The notes beneath the pieces are model-generated. The model was not told the origin of the DNA. It did no database searches and saw only the letters and a list, made by a program, of their open reading frames with translations. Shown piece after piece: positions 10,885-21,598 of a DNA stretch of 64,000 bases (positions within the stretch are counted from its first letter, which is position 1; each line of letters opens with the position of its first letter). The stretch lies in NCBI GenBank assembly GCA_923172585.1, contig OV298644.1, positions 451,427 to 515,426 on the forward strand. The letters are read 5' to 3'. The position numbers and the translations under genes were made by a program. Origin of the DNA: Haemophilus influenzae. Lineage in GTDB: Bacteria > Pseudomonadota > Gammaproteobacteria > Enterobacterales > Pasteurellaceae.

Positions 10885-10914
10885 AAAGTGCGGTGAATTT
10901 TAACCGCGTTTTTT
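10885..10914 (+). terminator. Terminator between perM and priA
   Basis: GTGCGGT and AACCGCG pair around a short A/T loop and are followed by TTTTTT. The left arm is an exact uptake sequence (10886-10894). It ends perM where the convergent priA begins its last codons. Confidence 0.6.
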
Positions 10915-13105
10915 ATGATAAGTCTTGCGGATCAACATCCAAAATTAACCGCACTTGGCTGTTTTTTTCTAGTTCGGCTTGTTGATATTCTCTTAATGCT
11001 TTTTGCAACGTCATTCTTGATGGATGCTGCAATAATAACTGCCAGCGATATTGCCCTGCTTTTTTGCTGAACGGTGCAGGCATTGGACCAAGCATTTGTA
11101 ATCCCGTAATTTGCTTCGATTGAAAAAAATCTGCAATTTGGCTTAAGCAATTTTCTGCAAGATCAGAATGTCGAGCCTGTGCTTTGAATAACGCCTGAAA
11201 AGTAAAAGGCGGCAATCCCATTGAATGGCGTAATTGTAAGGTTTCTTTTGCAAAAGCTTGGTAGCCATTTGCCAATAAAGTGGTAAGCAAAGGATGATCA
11301 GGATAATGTGTTTGTAGCACCACTTCACCTTGTTTATCGGCACGTCCTGCACGTCCAGCAACTTGAATATAAAGTTGAGCTAAACGTTCTTCTGCACGAA
11401 AATCCAGTGAAAATAATGCACTATCTACATTCACTAAGGCAACGAGAGTAACATTCGGGAAATGATGTCCTTTCGCGAGCATTTGTGTGCCAATCAAAAT
11501 TTGGCTTTTGCCTTGTTGAATATCTTCTAAATAACTCTCCAATTTTCCTTTACGCACCGTGCTATCGCGGTCGATTCGTGCTACAGAATAATGAGGAAAT
11601 AGCGTTTTCAAGGTTTCTTCTAATTGTTCTGTGCCGAGACCAGTAGTAACTAAATAGGTAGAACCGCAATCGCCACATTGGCGAGGAATAGTTTTTTGCG
11701 CACCACAATGATGACAACGCAATACATTTTGATGCTGATGATAGGTATAAGGTTTTTCACAATGAGGGCATTGTGCGATCCAACCACATTCATGGCAAAG
11801 CAATACGGGGGCAAAGCCACGACGATTTAAGAAAAGCAACACTTGATTGCCTTTTTCTAGGTGAGCTTTCATCCGTTCCAATAAGGGTTTTGAAAGCCCG
11901 TTTTGTATGTTTTGATTTTTTAAATCAATAACGAAATGACGAAGTGCGGTAGAATTCCCCGCTCTTTTTGATAAAACTAAATGTTGGTATTTGCCGTTTT
12001 GTACATTATTAATACTTTCTAAACTTGGCGTGGCGGAGCCCATTAATACCGCAATATTTAGTTTTTGAGCCAGCACAATCGCCAAGTCTCGCGCATGGTA
12101 ACGCCAACTGTCTTGCTGTTTGTAAGACGCGTCCTGTTCTTCGTCCAAAATAATTGCACCAAGATTAGAAAATTGCGTGAACAATGCCGATCTCGTGCCA
12201 ATCACAATAGCACTTTGTCCAGAGCGGGCGCGATCCCATACATAAAGCCGTTGCGTATCGGTTAAATTAGAATGCAGTACATCAATTTCTACATTGAAAC
12301 GAGCTTTGAAACGTTGCACCGTTTGAGGTGTTAGCCCGATTTCAGGTACAAGCACTAATACTTGCTTACCCGATTTTAAAATTTCTTCAATATACTGCAG
12401 ATAAATTTCTGTTTTACCTGAACCAGTCACGCCATCGAGCAGCCATACATTGAAACCAGAATGGAAGAGCAGTTGGCTGAAGGCTAAGGCTTGCTGCTTA
12501 TTTAAGGTTAAACGATTTTCAGCATTGACAATTGGGTTATTGCCTAATCTTTGTTGCCAGCTTAGGGGATTTGTTTGGATAGTAATTTCTTCAATAAACC
12601 CTTTGGCTTTTAAGGCAGACCAAATGGCAGAGGAAAAATTATTATTGCCTTTTTCAAGATCAGTTTCAGATAAGCATTGTAGGGCTTCAGCTTGCTTTTT
12701 CGAGCGTTTTAATTCGCCTTGTTCAAGGGCATTTTTCCCCGCATCCGTAATTCGCCAAAAAGTGCGGTCATTTTTCACCGCACTTTCGCCGTTACGCAAT
12801 TTCACAGGCAAGGCTTGAAATAACACATCGCCTAATCCCGCTTGATAATAATTTGCTGCCCAATGAAGCCAATCCCAATAAATGGGCGTAAAAAGTGGGG
12901 CTAAATCCAATGGTTGAAGAATAGCCTTGAATTTATCCTCTGGCACGTCCGATTTTGTCGGAAAATCAGCCACAATGGCGACACGTTTTTGGGTGCCAAA
13001 AGGCACAAAAACACGCATACCGATTTGTAATGAAACATCATCGGGGACGAAATAATCAAATAAACGAGGAAGCGGCACAGCCAGTGCCACTCGGACAATT
13101 TTCAT
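10913..13105 (-). CDS. priA: Primosomal protein N' (PriA helicase)
   Basis: PriA recognises stalled forks and reloads DnaB. The 730-residue product has the N-terminal 3'-DNA-binding domain (VALAVPLPRLFDYFVP), Walker A GVTGSGKTE, the DEEQ box (LDEEQDASYKQQD), and eight zinc-binding cysteines (CHECGWIAQCPHCEKP, CHHCGAQK, CGDCGS). Helicase motifs V-VI (IGTQMLAKGHHFP, QVAGRAGR) follow. ATG 13105 has AAGG six bases upstream; the TTG at 13111 is less likely. An inverted uptake-sequence pair (12760/12777) is inside the gene. It is divergent from trmB. Confidence 0.97.
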   Translation of the reverse strand: MKIVRVALAVPLPRLFDYFVPDDVSLQIGMRVFVPFGTQKRVAIVADFPTKSDVPEDKFKAILQPLDLAPLFTPIYWDWLHWAANYYQAGLGDVLFQALPVKLRNGESAVKNDRTFWRITDAGKNALEQGELKRSKKQAEALQCLSETDLEKGNNNFSSAIWSALKAKGFIEEITIQTNPLSWQQRLGNNPIVNAENRLTLNKQQALAFSQLLFHSGFNVWLLDGVTGSGKTEIYLQYIEEILKSGKQVLVLVPEIGLTPQTVQRFKARFNVEIDVLHSNLTDTQRLYVWDRARSGQSAIVIGTRSALFTQFSNLGAIILDEEQDASYKQQDSWRYHARDLAIVLAQKLNIAVLMGSATPSLESINNVQNGKYQHLVLSKRAGNSTALRHFVIDLKNQNIQNGLSKPLLERMKAHLEKGNQVLLFLNRRGFAPVLLCHECGWIAQCPHCEKPYTYHQHQNVLRCHHCGAQKTIPRQCGDCGSTYLVTTGLGTEQLEETLKTLFPHYSVARIDRDSTVRKGKLESYLEDIQQGKSQILIGTQMLAKGHHFPNVTLVALVNVDSALFSLDFRAEERLAQLYIQVAGRAGRADKQGEVVLQTHYPDHPLLTTLLANGYQAFAKETLQLRHSMGLPPFTFQALFKAQARHSDLAENCLSQIADFFQSKQITGLQMLGPMPAPFSKKAGQYRWQLLLQHPSRMTLQKALREYQQAELEKNSQVRLILDVDPQDLS

Positions 13106-13148
13106 AATCAACCTTGGGAAAAAATTTGCCCTATTATACGAGAAAAAT

Positions 13149-13157
13149 TGGTATAAT
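13149..13157 (+). promoter_or_regulatory. Extended -10 promoter of trmB
   Basis: The sequence TTGGTATAAT is an extended -10 element (TGnTATAAT), with a perfect TATAAT at 13152-13157. It is 31 bases before the trmB ATG. No good -35 is present at 17-base spacing, which fits extended -10 promoters. Confidence 0.6.
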
Positions 13158-13188
13158 CGCCGCCAATTTTTTCACGAACAAGATTTTT

Positions 13189-13929
13189 ATGACACAAACT
13201 TTTGCTGATCAAAAACGTAAAACCGTTGAAACCGCAGAATTTACCGAAGATGGTCGCTATAAGCGCAAAGTCCGTAGTTTTGTGCTCCGTACAGGTCGTT
13301 TGAGCGAATTTCAAAGAAATATGATGAATGATAACTGGGGAACACTTGGTTTAGATTACCAAACGGAACCTTTTGATTTTGCTAAGATTTATGGCAATGA
13401 TAATCCAGTTGTATTAGAAATTGGCTTTGGAATGGGAAAATCGCTCGTGGATATGGCTTTTGCTAATCCTGACAAAAATTACCTTGGCATTGAAGTTCAT
13501 ACTCCTGGCGTTGGTGCTTGTATTGCTTATGCAGTGGAAAAAGGCGTAACGAATTTACGCGTGATTTGCCACGATGCAACGGAAATTTTACGTGACAGTA
13601 TTGCTGATGGTGCGCTTGGCGGTTTGCAATTATTTTTCCCCGATCCTTGGCATAAAGCAAAGCATCATAAACGTCGTATTGTTCAACCGCACTTTGTGGC
13701 ACAAGTTGTACAAAAATTAGGTGGAAATGGTTTTATCCATATGGCGACAGATTGGGAAAATTATGCAGAGCAAATGCTAGAAGTATTAAGCGCAAACACC
13801 GATTTAGTGAACACCTCGAAAAATGGTGATTATATTCCAAGACCAGATTTTAGACCTTTAACTAAATTTGAAGCCAGAGGTTACAAACTTGGACATGGTG
13901 TTTGGGATTTATATTTTGTGAAGAAATAA
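13189..13929 (+). CDS. trmB: tRNA (guanine-N7-)-methyltransferase
   Basis: TrmB methylates G46 in the tRNA variable loop using SAM. The 246-residue protein has [13 protein letters not shown] for SAM binding, [10 protein letters not shown], and the family signature [15 protein letters not shown], followed by [16 protein letters not shown] 13189 starts 31 bases after a TATAAT; the longer ORF from 13114 would begin before the promoter. yggL follows, as in E. coli. Confidence 0.96.
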   Translation: MTQTFADQKRKTVETAEFTEDGRYKRKVRSFVLRTGRLSEFQRNMMNDNWGTLGLDYQTEPFDFAKIYGNDNPVVLEIGFGMGKSLVDMAFANPDKNYLGIEVHTPGVGACIAYAVEKGVTNLRVICHDATEILRDSIADGALGGLQLFFPDPWHKAKHHKRRIVQPHFVAQVVQKLGGNGFIHMATDWENYAEQMLEVLSANTDLVNTSKNGDYIPRPDFRPLTKFEARGYKLGHGVWDLYFVKK

Positions 13930-14013
13930 ATCAGTTTTAGGCAAACTCGATGCCTAATTGATGAATTTAATATAGAATATGCCTTCAAATATAACCTTAA
14001 TAGGAGAAATACA

Positions 14014-14358
14014 ATGTCTAAATCTTACAATCAACGCCAACGCAAAAAACTTCATCTCGCGGAATTTCAAGAACTGGGTTTTCTTGTAAATTTCCAATTT
14101 GCAGAAGGCACTGCGATTGAAACTGTAGATGAAACCGTTGATCGTTTTATTAACGAAGTGATTCAACCAAATGGATTAGCTTATGAAGGTAGCGGTTATT
14201 TACATTGGGAAGGTTTAGTTTGCCTAGAAAAAATTGGCAAATGCGATGAAAGCCACCGTGAAACTGTGAAAAAATGGTTAGAAACAAATGGTTTGCAACA
14301 AATTGAAGTAAGCGAATTATTTGATATTTGGTGGGAATATCCAACAAAAGTAGAATAA
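14014..14358 (+). CDS. yggL: YggL family (DUF469) 50S-associated protein
   Basis: The 114-residue product belongs to YggL/DUF469, small proteins reported to associate with the 50S ribosomal subunit. It starts with basic residues (SKSYNQRQRKKLHLAEFQE), then an alpha/beta body with two cysteines (GLVCLEKIGKC) and ends SELFDIWWEYPTKVE. The ATG at 14014 has a TAGGAG site. The trmB-yggL pairing is conserved in gamma-proteobacteria. The function is not settled. Confidence 0.88.
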   Translation: MSKSYNQRQRKKLHLAEFQELGFLVNFQFAEGTAIETVDETVDRFINEVIQPNGLAYEGSGYLHWEGLVCLEKIGKCDESHRETVKKWLETNGLQQIEVSELFDIWWEYPTKVE

Positions 14359-14371
14359 TCTAAATTGAAAG

Positions 14372-14402
14372 CAGCATAACAAAAATTGCTATGCTGTTTT
14401 GT
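14372..14402 (+). terminator. Terminator after yggL
   Basis: CAGCATA (14372-14378) pairs with TATGCTG (14390-14396) and is followed by TTTTGTTTT. It separates the yggL unit from the nap regulatory region. Confidence 0.75.
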
Positions 14403-14439
14403 TTTAATCCCTTGCAAAATTCATTAAACCTTAGATTTT

Positions 14440-14453
14440 TTGATCTATAACAA
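14440..14453 (+). promoter_or_regulatory. FNR-like site upstream of napF
   Basis: TTGATCTATAACAA matches the FNR consensus TTGATnnnnATCAA in 9 of 10 fixed bases. Its centre at 14446.5 would be at -41.5 if transcription starts near 14488, and a weak -10 (TACCTAT, 14478-14484) fits that. TACCTAT followed by TTGGGTT also resembles a poor NarP dyad. nap is known to be under FNR and NarP control in H. influenzae; the exact start is my inference. Confidence 0.6.
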
Positions 14454-14563
14454 ATAAAGTTCAAATAATTGACAAACTACCTATTTTGGGTTGTTCTCAT
14501 TCATTCATCGTAAACACATAATCCTTCGTCTACAGAAGCATTCAGAAATATTTTAAAGACATT

Positions 14564-15094
14564 ATGACCGTTGAAAATTTACCTCGCAGACAATTTTTAC
14601 GCGGTAAATTTTCAACATTGAGCTGTTTAGAAAATAATCAAAAACAGAATTTTGTGGGTATTAGACCGCCTTGGTCTGTGGAAAATTCTATTTTTGTAGC
14701 GCAATGTACGTGCTGTGGCGACTGTCTTTCTGTCTGTGAAACCAATATTTTGGTAAAGGGCGATGCTGGTTTTCCTGAAGTGTGCTTTGATAATGGCGAA
14801 TGTACTTTTTGTGGGAAATGTGTAGATGCCTGTAAACAGCCTATTTTTTATCCTCGTGACCAGTTACCTTGGTCACATAAAATCGACATTAGCGTAGCTT
14901 GTTTAACATTGCACCGTATTGAATGCCGAACTTGCCAAGATAATTGTCCAGCTAATGCGATCCGTTTCAAATTACAAATGGGTGGCGTAGCACAACCTTT
15001 AGTTAATTTCGATGCTTGTAATGGCTGTGGGGCTTGTGTACAAGGCTGCCCCGTGAATGCAATAACAATGAATGATCTAAAACAAAATGAATAA
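14564..15094 (+). CDS. napF: NapF iron-sulfur protein
   Basis: NapF is a cytoplasmic protein with four [4Fe-4S] clusters that assists NapA maturation. The 176-residue sequence shows cysteine clusters CTCCGDCLSVC, CTFCGKCVDAC, CRTCQDNCP and CNGCGACVQGCP. The N-terminal RRQFLRG resembles a Tat motif but lacks a following hydrophobic segment. It is the first gene of napFDAGHBC and overlaps napD by 8 bases. Confidence 0.94.
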   Translation: MTVENLPRRQFLRGKFSTLSCLENNQKQNFVGIRPPWSVENSIFVAQCTCCGDCLSVCETNILVKGDAGFPEVCFDNGECTFCGKCVDACKQPIFYPRDQLPWSHKIDISVACLTLHRIECRTCQDNCPANAIRFKLQMGGVAQPLVNFDACNGCGACVQGCPVNAITMNDLKQNE

Positions 15095-15368
15095 TACAAA
15101 TTTAATATTAGAAAATGCGAGGGATTGGCACGTTGTTGGATTGATCGTGCAAGGTAATCCAAAAAAATTATCAGCAATTCAAACCGCACTTTTAGCGATT
15201 GAGCATACTGAAATTCCGACTTTTGATGAAAAACTTGGAAAATTTGTGGTGGTAATGCAATCGCACGATCAGCATCTCTTGCTTGAAAAAATGGAAAGTG
15301 TGAAAGATATCGACGGTGTGATTAATGTATCGTTGGTGTATCACGAGCAAAATGAACAAAATAAATAA
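15087..15368 (+). CDS. napD: NapD, NapA Tat-signal chaperone
   Basis: NapD binds the twin-arginine signal of NapA and controls its export. The 93-residue product has the family N-terminus (DWHVVGLIVQGNPKKLSAIQ) and ferredoxin-like fold length. ATG 15087 lies inside the end of napF, so translation is likely coupled. An uptake sequence (15183) covers part of the gene. Confidence 0.94.
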   Translation: MNNTNLILENARDWHVVGLIVQGNPKKLSAIQTALLAIEHTEIPTFDEKLGKFVVVMQSHDQHLLLEKMESVKDIDGVINVSLVYHEQNEQNK

Positions 15369-15404
15369 TTTTAAAATCAAACGTTTAACGTGGGGGAAAA
15401 CGCG

Positions 15405-17888
15405 ATGAATTTAAGTCGTCGAGACTTTATGAAAGCCAATGCGGCTATGGCAGCCGCAACGGCAGCGGGGCTAACCATCCCAGTCAAAAATGTGGTTGCG
15501 GCTGAATCCGAAATTAAATGGGACAAAGCAGTATGTCGTTTCTGTGGTACCGGTTGTGCAGTATTAGTTGGTACTAAAAATGGACGTGTTGTGGCATCTC
15601 AAGGCGATCCTGATGCAGAAGTAAACCGTGGTTTAAACTGTATTAAAGGTTACTTCTTACCGAAAATTATGTACGGTAAAGACCGTTTAACGCAGCCGCT
15701 TTTACGTATGACAAACGGAAAATTTGATAAGAACGGCGATTTTACGCCAGTTTCTTGGGATTTTGCGTTCAAAACAATGGCTGAAAAATTCAAAGAAGCG
15801 TTCAAAAAGAACGGTCAAAATGCAGTAGGTATGTTTAGTTCTGGTCAGTCTACCATTTGGGAAGGCTATGCGAAGAACAAACTTTGGAAAGCTGGTTTCC
15901 GTTCTAACAACGTAGACCCGAATGCGCGTCACTGTATGGCGTCGGCGGCAGTTGCGTTTATGCGTACTTTTGGTATGGATGAACCTATGGGTTGTTATAA
16001 CGACATTGAACAGGCAGATGCTTTTGTTCTTTGGGGCTCAAATATGGCGGAAATGCACCCAATTTTGTGGTCGCGTATTACTGATCGCCGTATTTCTAAT
16101 CCTGATGTTCGTGTTACTGTGCTTTCTACTTATGAACATCGTAGTTTTGAACTTGCCGATCACGGTTTGATATTTACACCGCAAACTGATTTGGCAATTA
16201 TGAACTACATCATCAATTATCTTATTCAAAATAATGCGATTAATTGGGATTTTGTTAATAAACATACCAAATTTAAACGCGGAGAAACGAATATTGGCTA
16301 TGGTTTACGTCCAGAGCATCCATTAGAAAAAGACACGAATCGTGCAACAGCTGGGAAAATGCACGATTCTTCTTTTGAAGAATTAAAGCAACTTGTATCA
16401 GAATATACAGTGGAAAAAGTATCGAAAATGTCTGGGTTAGATAAAGTCCAGTTAGAAACTTTAGCGAAACTTTATGCTGATCCAACGAAGAAAGTGGTTT
16501 CCTACTGGACAATGGGCTTTAACCAACATACACGTGGTGTGTGGGTAAACCAATTAATCTACAATATTCATTTACTTACTGGAAAAATTTCAATCCCAGG
16601 TTGTGGGCCATTTTCATTAACTGGTCAGCCTTCTGCTTGTGGTACGGCGCGTGAAGTAGGTTCATTCCCTCATCGTTTACCTGCCGACTTAGTGGTAACT
16701 AATCCGAAACACCGTGAAATTGCTGAACGTATTTGGAAATTACCAAAAGGTACGGTTTCTGAAAAAGTGGGGTTACACACAATTGCACAAGACCGTGCAA
16801 TGAATGATGGCCAAATGAATGTGTTATGGCAAATGTGTAACAATAATATGCAAGCAGGACCAAACATTAATCAAGAGCGTTTGCCAGGCTGGCGTAAAGA
16901 AGGCAACTTCGTGATTGTTTCAGATCCTTACCCAACTGTATCCGCACTTTCTGCTGACTTAATTCTTCCAACGGCAATGTGGGTGGAAAAAGAAGGGGCT
17001 TACGGCAATGCAGAACGTCGTACCCAATTCTGGCGTCAGCAAGTCAAAGCACCGGGCGAAGCAAAATCAGACTTATGGCAATTAATGGAGTTCGCAAAAT
17101 ACTTTACGACGGATGAAATGTGGACAGAAGACTTACTTGCACAAATGCCTGAATATAGAGGTAAAACTTTATATGAAGTGCTTTTCAAAAATGGTCAAGT
17201 AGATAAATTCCCATTGAGCGAACTTGCTGAAGGCCAATTAAACGACGAATCAGAATATTTTGGTTACTACGTTCACAAAGGTTTATTTGAAGAATACGCT
17301 GAATTTGGTCGCGGTCACGGTCACGATTTAGCTCCATTTGATATGTATCATAAAGCGCGTGGTTTACGTTGGCCAGTTGTGGAGGGTAAAGAAACCTTAT
17401 GGCGTTACCGTGAAGGCTATGATCCGTATGTTAAAGAAGGGGAAGGCGTGGCTTTCTACGGTTATCCTGATAAGAAAGCGATTATTCTTGCGGTGCCTTA
17501 TGAACCACCAGCTGAGTCTCCCGATAATGAATACGATTTATGGTTATCAACAGGTCGTGTTCTTGAACATTGGCATACGGGGACAATGACACGCCGTGTA
17601 CCAGAATTGCATCGCGCATTTCCAAATAATTTAGTATGGATGCACCCATTAGATGCACAAGCACGTGGTTTACGTCATGGCGATAAAATTAAGATTTCAT
17701 CTCGTCGAGGCGAAATGATTTCTTATTTAGATACTCGCGGACGTAATAAACCACCTCGTGGCTTAGTATTTACCACTTTCTTTGATGCAGGTCAGCTTGC
17801 AAATAGCTTAACACTAGATGCGACAGACCCAATTTCAAAAGAAACCGACTTCAAAAAATGTGCGGTAAAAGTGGAAAAGGCTGCGTAA
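15405..17888 (+). CDS. napA: Periplasmic nitrate reductase catalytic subunit
   Basis: NapA reduces nitrate to nitrite in the periplasm with a Mo-bis-MGD cofactor and one [4Fe-4S] cluster. The 827-residue precursor has a Tat signal ([16 protein letters not shown]), the cluster motif CRFCGTGC and the last ligand NCIKG, and the Mo-ligand cysteine in [16 protein letters not shown] 15405 follows GGGGG by 8 bases; GTG 15390 would add five residues and has no site. The gene is intact, and the mog and napD genes nearby serve its maturation. Confidence 0.97.
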   Translation: MNLSRRDFMKANAAMAAATAAGLTIPVKNVVAAESEIKWDKAVCRFCGTGCAVLVGTKNGRVVASQGDPDAEVNRGLNCIKGYFLPKIMYGKDRLTQPLLRMTNGKFDKNGDFTPVSWDFAFKTMAEKFKEAFKKNGQNAVGMFSSGQSTIWEGYAKNKLWKAGFRSNNVDPNARHCMASAAVAFMRTFGMDEPMGCYNDIEQADAFVLWGSNMAEMHPILWSRITDRRISNPDVRVTVLSTYEHRSFELADHGLIFTPQTDLAIMNYIINYLIQNNAINWDFVNKHTKFKRGETNIGYGLRPEHPLEKDTNRATAGKMHDSSFEELKQLVSEYTVEKVSKMSGLDKVQLETLAKLYADPTKKVVSYWTMGFNQHTRGVWVNQLIYNIHLLTGKISIPGCGPFSLTGQPSACGTAREVGSFPHRLPADLVVTNPKHREIAERIWKLPKGTVSEKVGLHTIAQDRAMNDGQMNVLWQMCNNNMQAGPNINQERLPGWRKEGNFVIVSDPYPTVSALSADLILPTAMWVEKEGAYGNAERRTQFWRQQVKAPGEAKSDLWQLMEFAKYFTTDEMWTEDLLAQMPEYRGKTLYEVLFKNGQVDKFPLSELAEGQLNDESEYFGYYVHKGLFEEYAEFGRGHGHDLAPFDMYHKARGLRWPVVEGKETLWRYREGYDPYVKEGEGVAFYGYPDKKAIILAVPYEPPAESPDNEYDLWLSTGRVLEHWHTGTMTRRVPELHRAFPNNLVWMHPLDAQARGLRHGDKIKISSRRGEMISYLDTRGRNKPPRGLVFTTFFDAGQLANSLTLDATDPISKETDFKKCAVKVEKAA

Positions 17889-17905
17889 AAACCATGTAAA
17901 AATCA

Positions 17906-17954
17906 ACCGCACTTTATTTCTCCCATCAATAAAAGAGGAAGATGAAAGTGCGGT
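17906..17954 (+). repeat. Facing USS pair around the napG ribosome site
   Basis: ACCGCACTT (17906-17914) and AAGTGCGGT (17946-17954) can pair in the mRNA, extended by flanking A-T pairs. The 31-base loop holds the napG ribosome site AGAGGA, and the napG ATG (17942) abuts the right arm. A fold could mask the napG start or end some transcripts after napA. Confidence 0.65.
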
Positions 17955-18781
17955 TAAAATCTAAAAAGAAAATGAAGAAACCCGCCCTTAATCCTGAACG
18001 TAGAAAATTTCTTAAAGAAGCAACCCGTACTGCGGGTGGTTTAGCTGGCGTTGGGATTTTGTTGGGATTGCAGCAAAATCAAAGTCTTGCGCGCGAAGGT
18101 GTGCCATTACGCCCTCCATTTGCTTTGCAAGATGCGAAAGCGTTTTCTGCCGCTTGTATTCGTTGCGGACAATGTGTTCAAGCCTGTCCTTATGACATGC
18201 TGCATTTAGCCTCTTTATTATCGCCAGTAGAAGCAGGAACGCCGTATTTTATTGCGCGTGATAAACCTTGTGAAATGTGTCCTGATATTCCTTGCGCAAA
18301 AGCCTGTCCTAGTGGTGCATTAGATCGTCAAGCAACAGATATTAATGAATCGCGTATGGGGCTGTCAGTACTGTTAGATCACGAAACTTGCTTAAATTAT
18401 CAAGGATTACGTTGTGATGTTTGTTATCGAGTTTGTCCATTAATCGATAAAGCGATTACATTGGAAACACAACATAATCCACGTTCTGATAAGCATGCCT
18501 TATTTATTCCAACAGTACATTCTGATGCCTGCACGGGATGTGGAAAATGTGAGCAAGCTTGTGTGTTAGAAGAGGCTGCGATTAAAATTTTACCAATGGA
18601 TCTGGCAAAAGGTATGTTAGGTAAGCATTATCGTTTAGGTTGGGAAGAAAAAGCGAAAGCTGGCCATTCTCTTGCACCTAAAGATATGATTTCATTGCCA
18701 ACTCGAACACCAGAAGGGACAACTGTAATTCCTGAACCAGCAGAACCCGTGCTCGCACCAATTTTAAGGGGCGGAAAATAA
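17942..18781 (+). CDS. napG: NapG quinol-dehydrogenase ferredoxin subunit
   Basis: NapG is a periplasmic-side four-cluster ferredoxin that moves electrons from NapH to NapC. The 279-residue product has a Tat-like signal ([16 protein letters not shown]) and cysteine clusters [35 protein letters not shown] and [14 protein letters not shown] 17942 has AGAGGAAG directly upstream, while an internal ATG 17972 would also preserve the signal. The first codons are an uptake sequence (MKVRLK), so this N-terminal extension was probably added by it. Confidence 0.93.
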   Translation: MKVRLKSKKKMKKPALNPERRKFLKEATRTAGGLAGVGILLGLQQNQSLAREGVPLRPPFALQDAKAFSAACIRCGQCVQACPYDMLHLASLLSPVEAGTPYFIARDKPCEMCPDIPCAKACPSGALDRQATDINESRMGLSVLLDHETCLNYQGLRCDVCYRVCPLIDKAITLETQHNPRSDKHALFIPTVHSDACTGCGKCEQACVLEEAAIKILPMDLAKGMLGKHYRLGWEEKAKAGHSLAPKDMISLPTRTPEGTTVIPEPAEPVLAPILRGGK

Positions 18782-19644
18782 TGGCAAATGCACCAAAATC
18801 TGCAGGGAAAGAATCGCGCGAAAAATGGGGCTGGTGGTATGCAAACCGCTTTTTGTTTTGGCGTCGATTAAGCCAACTTAGCATTCTTGCGATGTTTTTG
18901 AGTGGCCCTTATTTTGGCGTGTGGATTTTAAAAGGTAATTATAGTGGTAGTTTATTACTCGATACTATTCCACTAAGTGATCCTCTAATTACCGCTGAAA
19001 GCTTGGCTGCAAGACATTTACCAGATGCTCTCACTTTAATTGGTGCTGCAATTATTGTGTTATTTTACGCAGTACTTGGTAGTAAAGTGTTTTGTGGTTG
19101 GGTATGCCCACTAAATGTTGTGACTGACTGTGCAGCGTGGCTTCGCCGTAAGTTAGGCATTCGCCAAACAGCAAAAATTTCGCGCGGTTTACGTTATGGT
19201 ATTCTTGTGCTTATTTTACTAGGCAGTAGTGTCAGCGGAATGTTGCTTTGGGAATGGGTTAATCCAGTGGCTGCTCTTGGTCGCGCCTTTGTATTTGGTT
19301 TTGGTGCAACAGGCTGGTTATTACTTGTTATTTTTCTTTTTGATTTATTGATTGCTGAACACGGCTGGTGTGGACATCTTTGCCCAATTGGTGCTGCTTA
19401 TGGTGTGATTGGTGCAAAAAGTTTAATCCGTATTAAAGTGATTGATCGCGCTAAATGCGATAATTGTATGGATTGTTACAATGTTTGTCCCGAAGCCCAA
19501 GTGTTACGTTCGCCTTTACATGGAAAAAAAGACGAAAGCCTACTTGTGCTTTCCAAAGATTGCATCAGCTGCGGACGTTGTATTGACGTTTGCGCTGAAA
19601 AAGTTTTTAAATTTTCGACCAGATTCGATCATTCAGGGGAGTGA
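18781..19644 (+). CDS. napH: NapH membrane quinol-oxidising subunit
   Basis: NapH is an inner-membrane iron-sulfur protein feeding electrons to NapG. The 287-residue sequence has four hydrophobic segments, the paired motifs CGWVCPLNV and CGHLCPIGA facing the cytoplasm, and a C-terminal ferredoxin domain (CDNCMDCYNVCP, CISCGRCIDVC). Its ATG overlaps the napG stop (TAATG). Confidence 0.95.
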   Translation: MANAPKSAGKESREKWGWWYANRFLFWRRLSQLSILAMFLSGPYFGVWILKGNYSGSLLLDTIPLSDPLITAESLAARHLPDALTLIGAAIIVLFYAVLGSKVFCGWVCPLNVVTDCAAWLRRKLGIRQTAKISRGLRYGILVLILLGSSVSGMLLWEWVNPVAALGRAFVFGFGATGWLLLVIFLFDLLIAEHGWCGHLCPIGAAYGVIGAKSLIRIKVIDRAKCDNCMDCYNVCPEAQVLRSPLHGKKDESLLVLSKDCISCGRCIDVCAEKVFKFSTRFDHSGE

Positions 19645-19649
19645 TTAAT

Positions 19650-20093
19650 ATGACTAAACAGGTATCTAAAATTTTAGCGGGATTATTTACCGCACTTTTT
19701 GCTGGCTCACTAATGGCATCTGATGCACCAGCAGTGGGAAAAGATTTAACTCAAGCGGCAGAAAATATTCCACCCGCATTTCATAATGCACCGCGTCAAG
19801 GCGAATTACCCGCATTGAACTATGTAAATCAGCCTCCAATGGTTCCACATAGTGTGGCAAACTATCAAGTGACAAAAAATGTAAATCAATGTTTAAATTG
19901 CCACAGCCCAGAAAATTCTCGTTTGAGCGGTGCAACTCGAATCAGCCCAACTCACTTTATGGATCGTGATGGAAAAGTAGGTTCAAGTTCATCGCCTCGT
20001 CGTTATTTCTGTTTACAATGTCACGTTTCTCAAGCAAACGTAGATCCTATTGTTCCAAATGATTTCAAACCGATGAAAGGTTACGGAAACTAA
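19650..20093 (+). CDS. napB: NapB diheme cytochrome c subunit
   Basis: NapB is the periplasmic electron donor of NapA. The 147-residue precursor has a Sec signal (ILAGLFTALFAGSLMA) and two CxxCH heme sites (CLNCH, CLQCH), plus the family sequence PPMVPHSV and RISPTHFMD. ATG 19650 lies 8 bases after AGGGGAG; GTG 19641 sits directly on that site and is less likely. An uptake sequence (19689) lies in the signal peptide. Confidence 0.95.
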   Translation: MTKQVSKILAGLFTALFAGSLMASDAPAVGKDLTQAAENIPPAFHNAPRQGELPALNYVNQPPMVPHSVANYQVTKNVNQCLNCHSPENSRLSGATRISPTHFMDRDGKVGSSSSPRRYFCLQCHVSQANVDPIVPNDFKPMKGYGN

Positions 20094-20107
20094 TTTAAGA
20101 GGTCTAT

Positions 20108-20710
20108 ATGTCTGAGAAAAAACCAAATATCTTAAAGCGTTTCTGGCAATGGTTTAGAAAACCAAGCCGTATGGCGATAGGTACAATTATTATCTTATCG
20201 GCTATTGGCGGTATTCTTTCTTGGGTTGGTTTTAACTATGGTTTAGAAAAAACCAACACTGAACAGTTCTGTGCAAGCTGCCATATGCAAGATGCTTATC
20301 CAGAATATTTACATAGCGTGCATTATCAAACTCGTACTGGTGTGGGGGCAAGTTGTCCAGATTGTCACGTACCACACGAATTTGGTGCAAAAATGAAACG
20401 TAAAATTATTGCAGCTAAAGAAGTATATGCGCACTATACTGGAAAAGTGGATACCTTAGAAAAATTCAATGCACATCGTTTAGAAATGGCTCAAAATGAA
20501 TGGGCGCGTATGAAAGCTAACGATTCTAAAGAATGTCGTAATTGCCATAATGTAGATCGTATGAACTTCAATGATCAACGTTCTGTGGCGGCACGTATGC
20601 ACCAAAAAATGAAAACTGAAGGTAAAACTTGTATCGACTGTCACAAAGGTATTGCACACCAATTACCTGATATGAGTGGCGTTGAGTCAGGCTTCAAAGA
20701 CGAGAAGTGA
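20108..20710 (+). CDS. napC: NapC tetraheme cytochrome c
   Basis: NapC is a membrane-anchored NapC/NirT-family quinol dehydrogenase that reduces NapB. The 200-residue protein has one N-terminal membrane anchor (MAIGTIIILSAIGGILSWVG) and four CxxCH sites (CASCH, CPDCH, CRNCH, CIDCH). A GAGGT site precedes ATG 20108 by 5 bases. It is the last gene of the nap operon. Confidence 0.96.
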   Translation: MSEKKPNILKRFWQWFRKPSRMAIGTIIILSAIGGILSWVGFNYGLEKTNTEQFCASCHMQDAYPEYLHSVHYQTRTGVGASCPDCHVPHEFGAKMKRKIIAAKEVYAHYTGKVDTLEKFNAHRLEMAQNEWARMKANDSKECRNCHNVDRMNFNDQRSVAARMHQKMKTEGKTCIDCHKGIAHQLPDMSGVESGFKDEK

Positions 20711-20719
20711 TTTTCTAGA

Positions 20720-20760
20720 AATAGGCTGAAAAAATACCGCACTTTTTTCAGCCTATTATA
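20720..20760 (+). terminator. Terminator of the nap operon
   Basis: A perfect 15-bp stem (20720-20734 with 20743-20757) closes an 8-base loop that contains most of an uptake-sequence core (TACCGCAC). It starts 10 bases past the napC stop. Confidence 0.8.
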
Positions 20761-20780
20761 AATTTGGGTAGTTTATAAAA

Positions 20781-20830
20781 AAATCTGCACTTTAATTCGC
20801 TGATTTATTCAGCCTTTAAGGTGCAGATTA
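20781..20830 (-). terminator. Second hairpin between napC and adk
   Basis: AATCTGCACTTTAA and TTAAGGTGCAGATT pair with one mismatch around a loop of about 20 bases. It lies 40 bases past the adk stop on the minus strand and likely ends adk. Confidence 0.6.
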
Positions 20831-20869
20831 ATTATATTTTCTAAAGTGCGGTTAATTTTTAGATTATTT

Positions 20870-21526
<657 letters not shown>

Positions 21527-21561
21527 TTAATACAAAACGTGATTAAGATACTGATAAAGCA

Positions 21562-21598
21562 TAGTGCGGTCAAATTTTTTATAATTTTTACCGCACTT
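21562..21598 (-). terminator. USS hairpin between ampG and adk
   Basis: AGTGCGGT (21563-21570) and ACCGCACT (21590-21597) pair around an A/T loop. On the minus strand the stem lies directly after the ampG stop. The T tract after it is weak, so termination is tentative. Confidence 0.5.

Noticed and set aside
14478-14493. NarP binding dyad upstream of napF
   Set aside because: Only one heptamer (TACCTAT) is good; the second arm has mismatches and wrong spacing, so it is mentioned only as weak.
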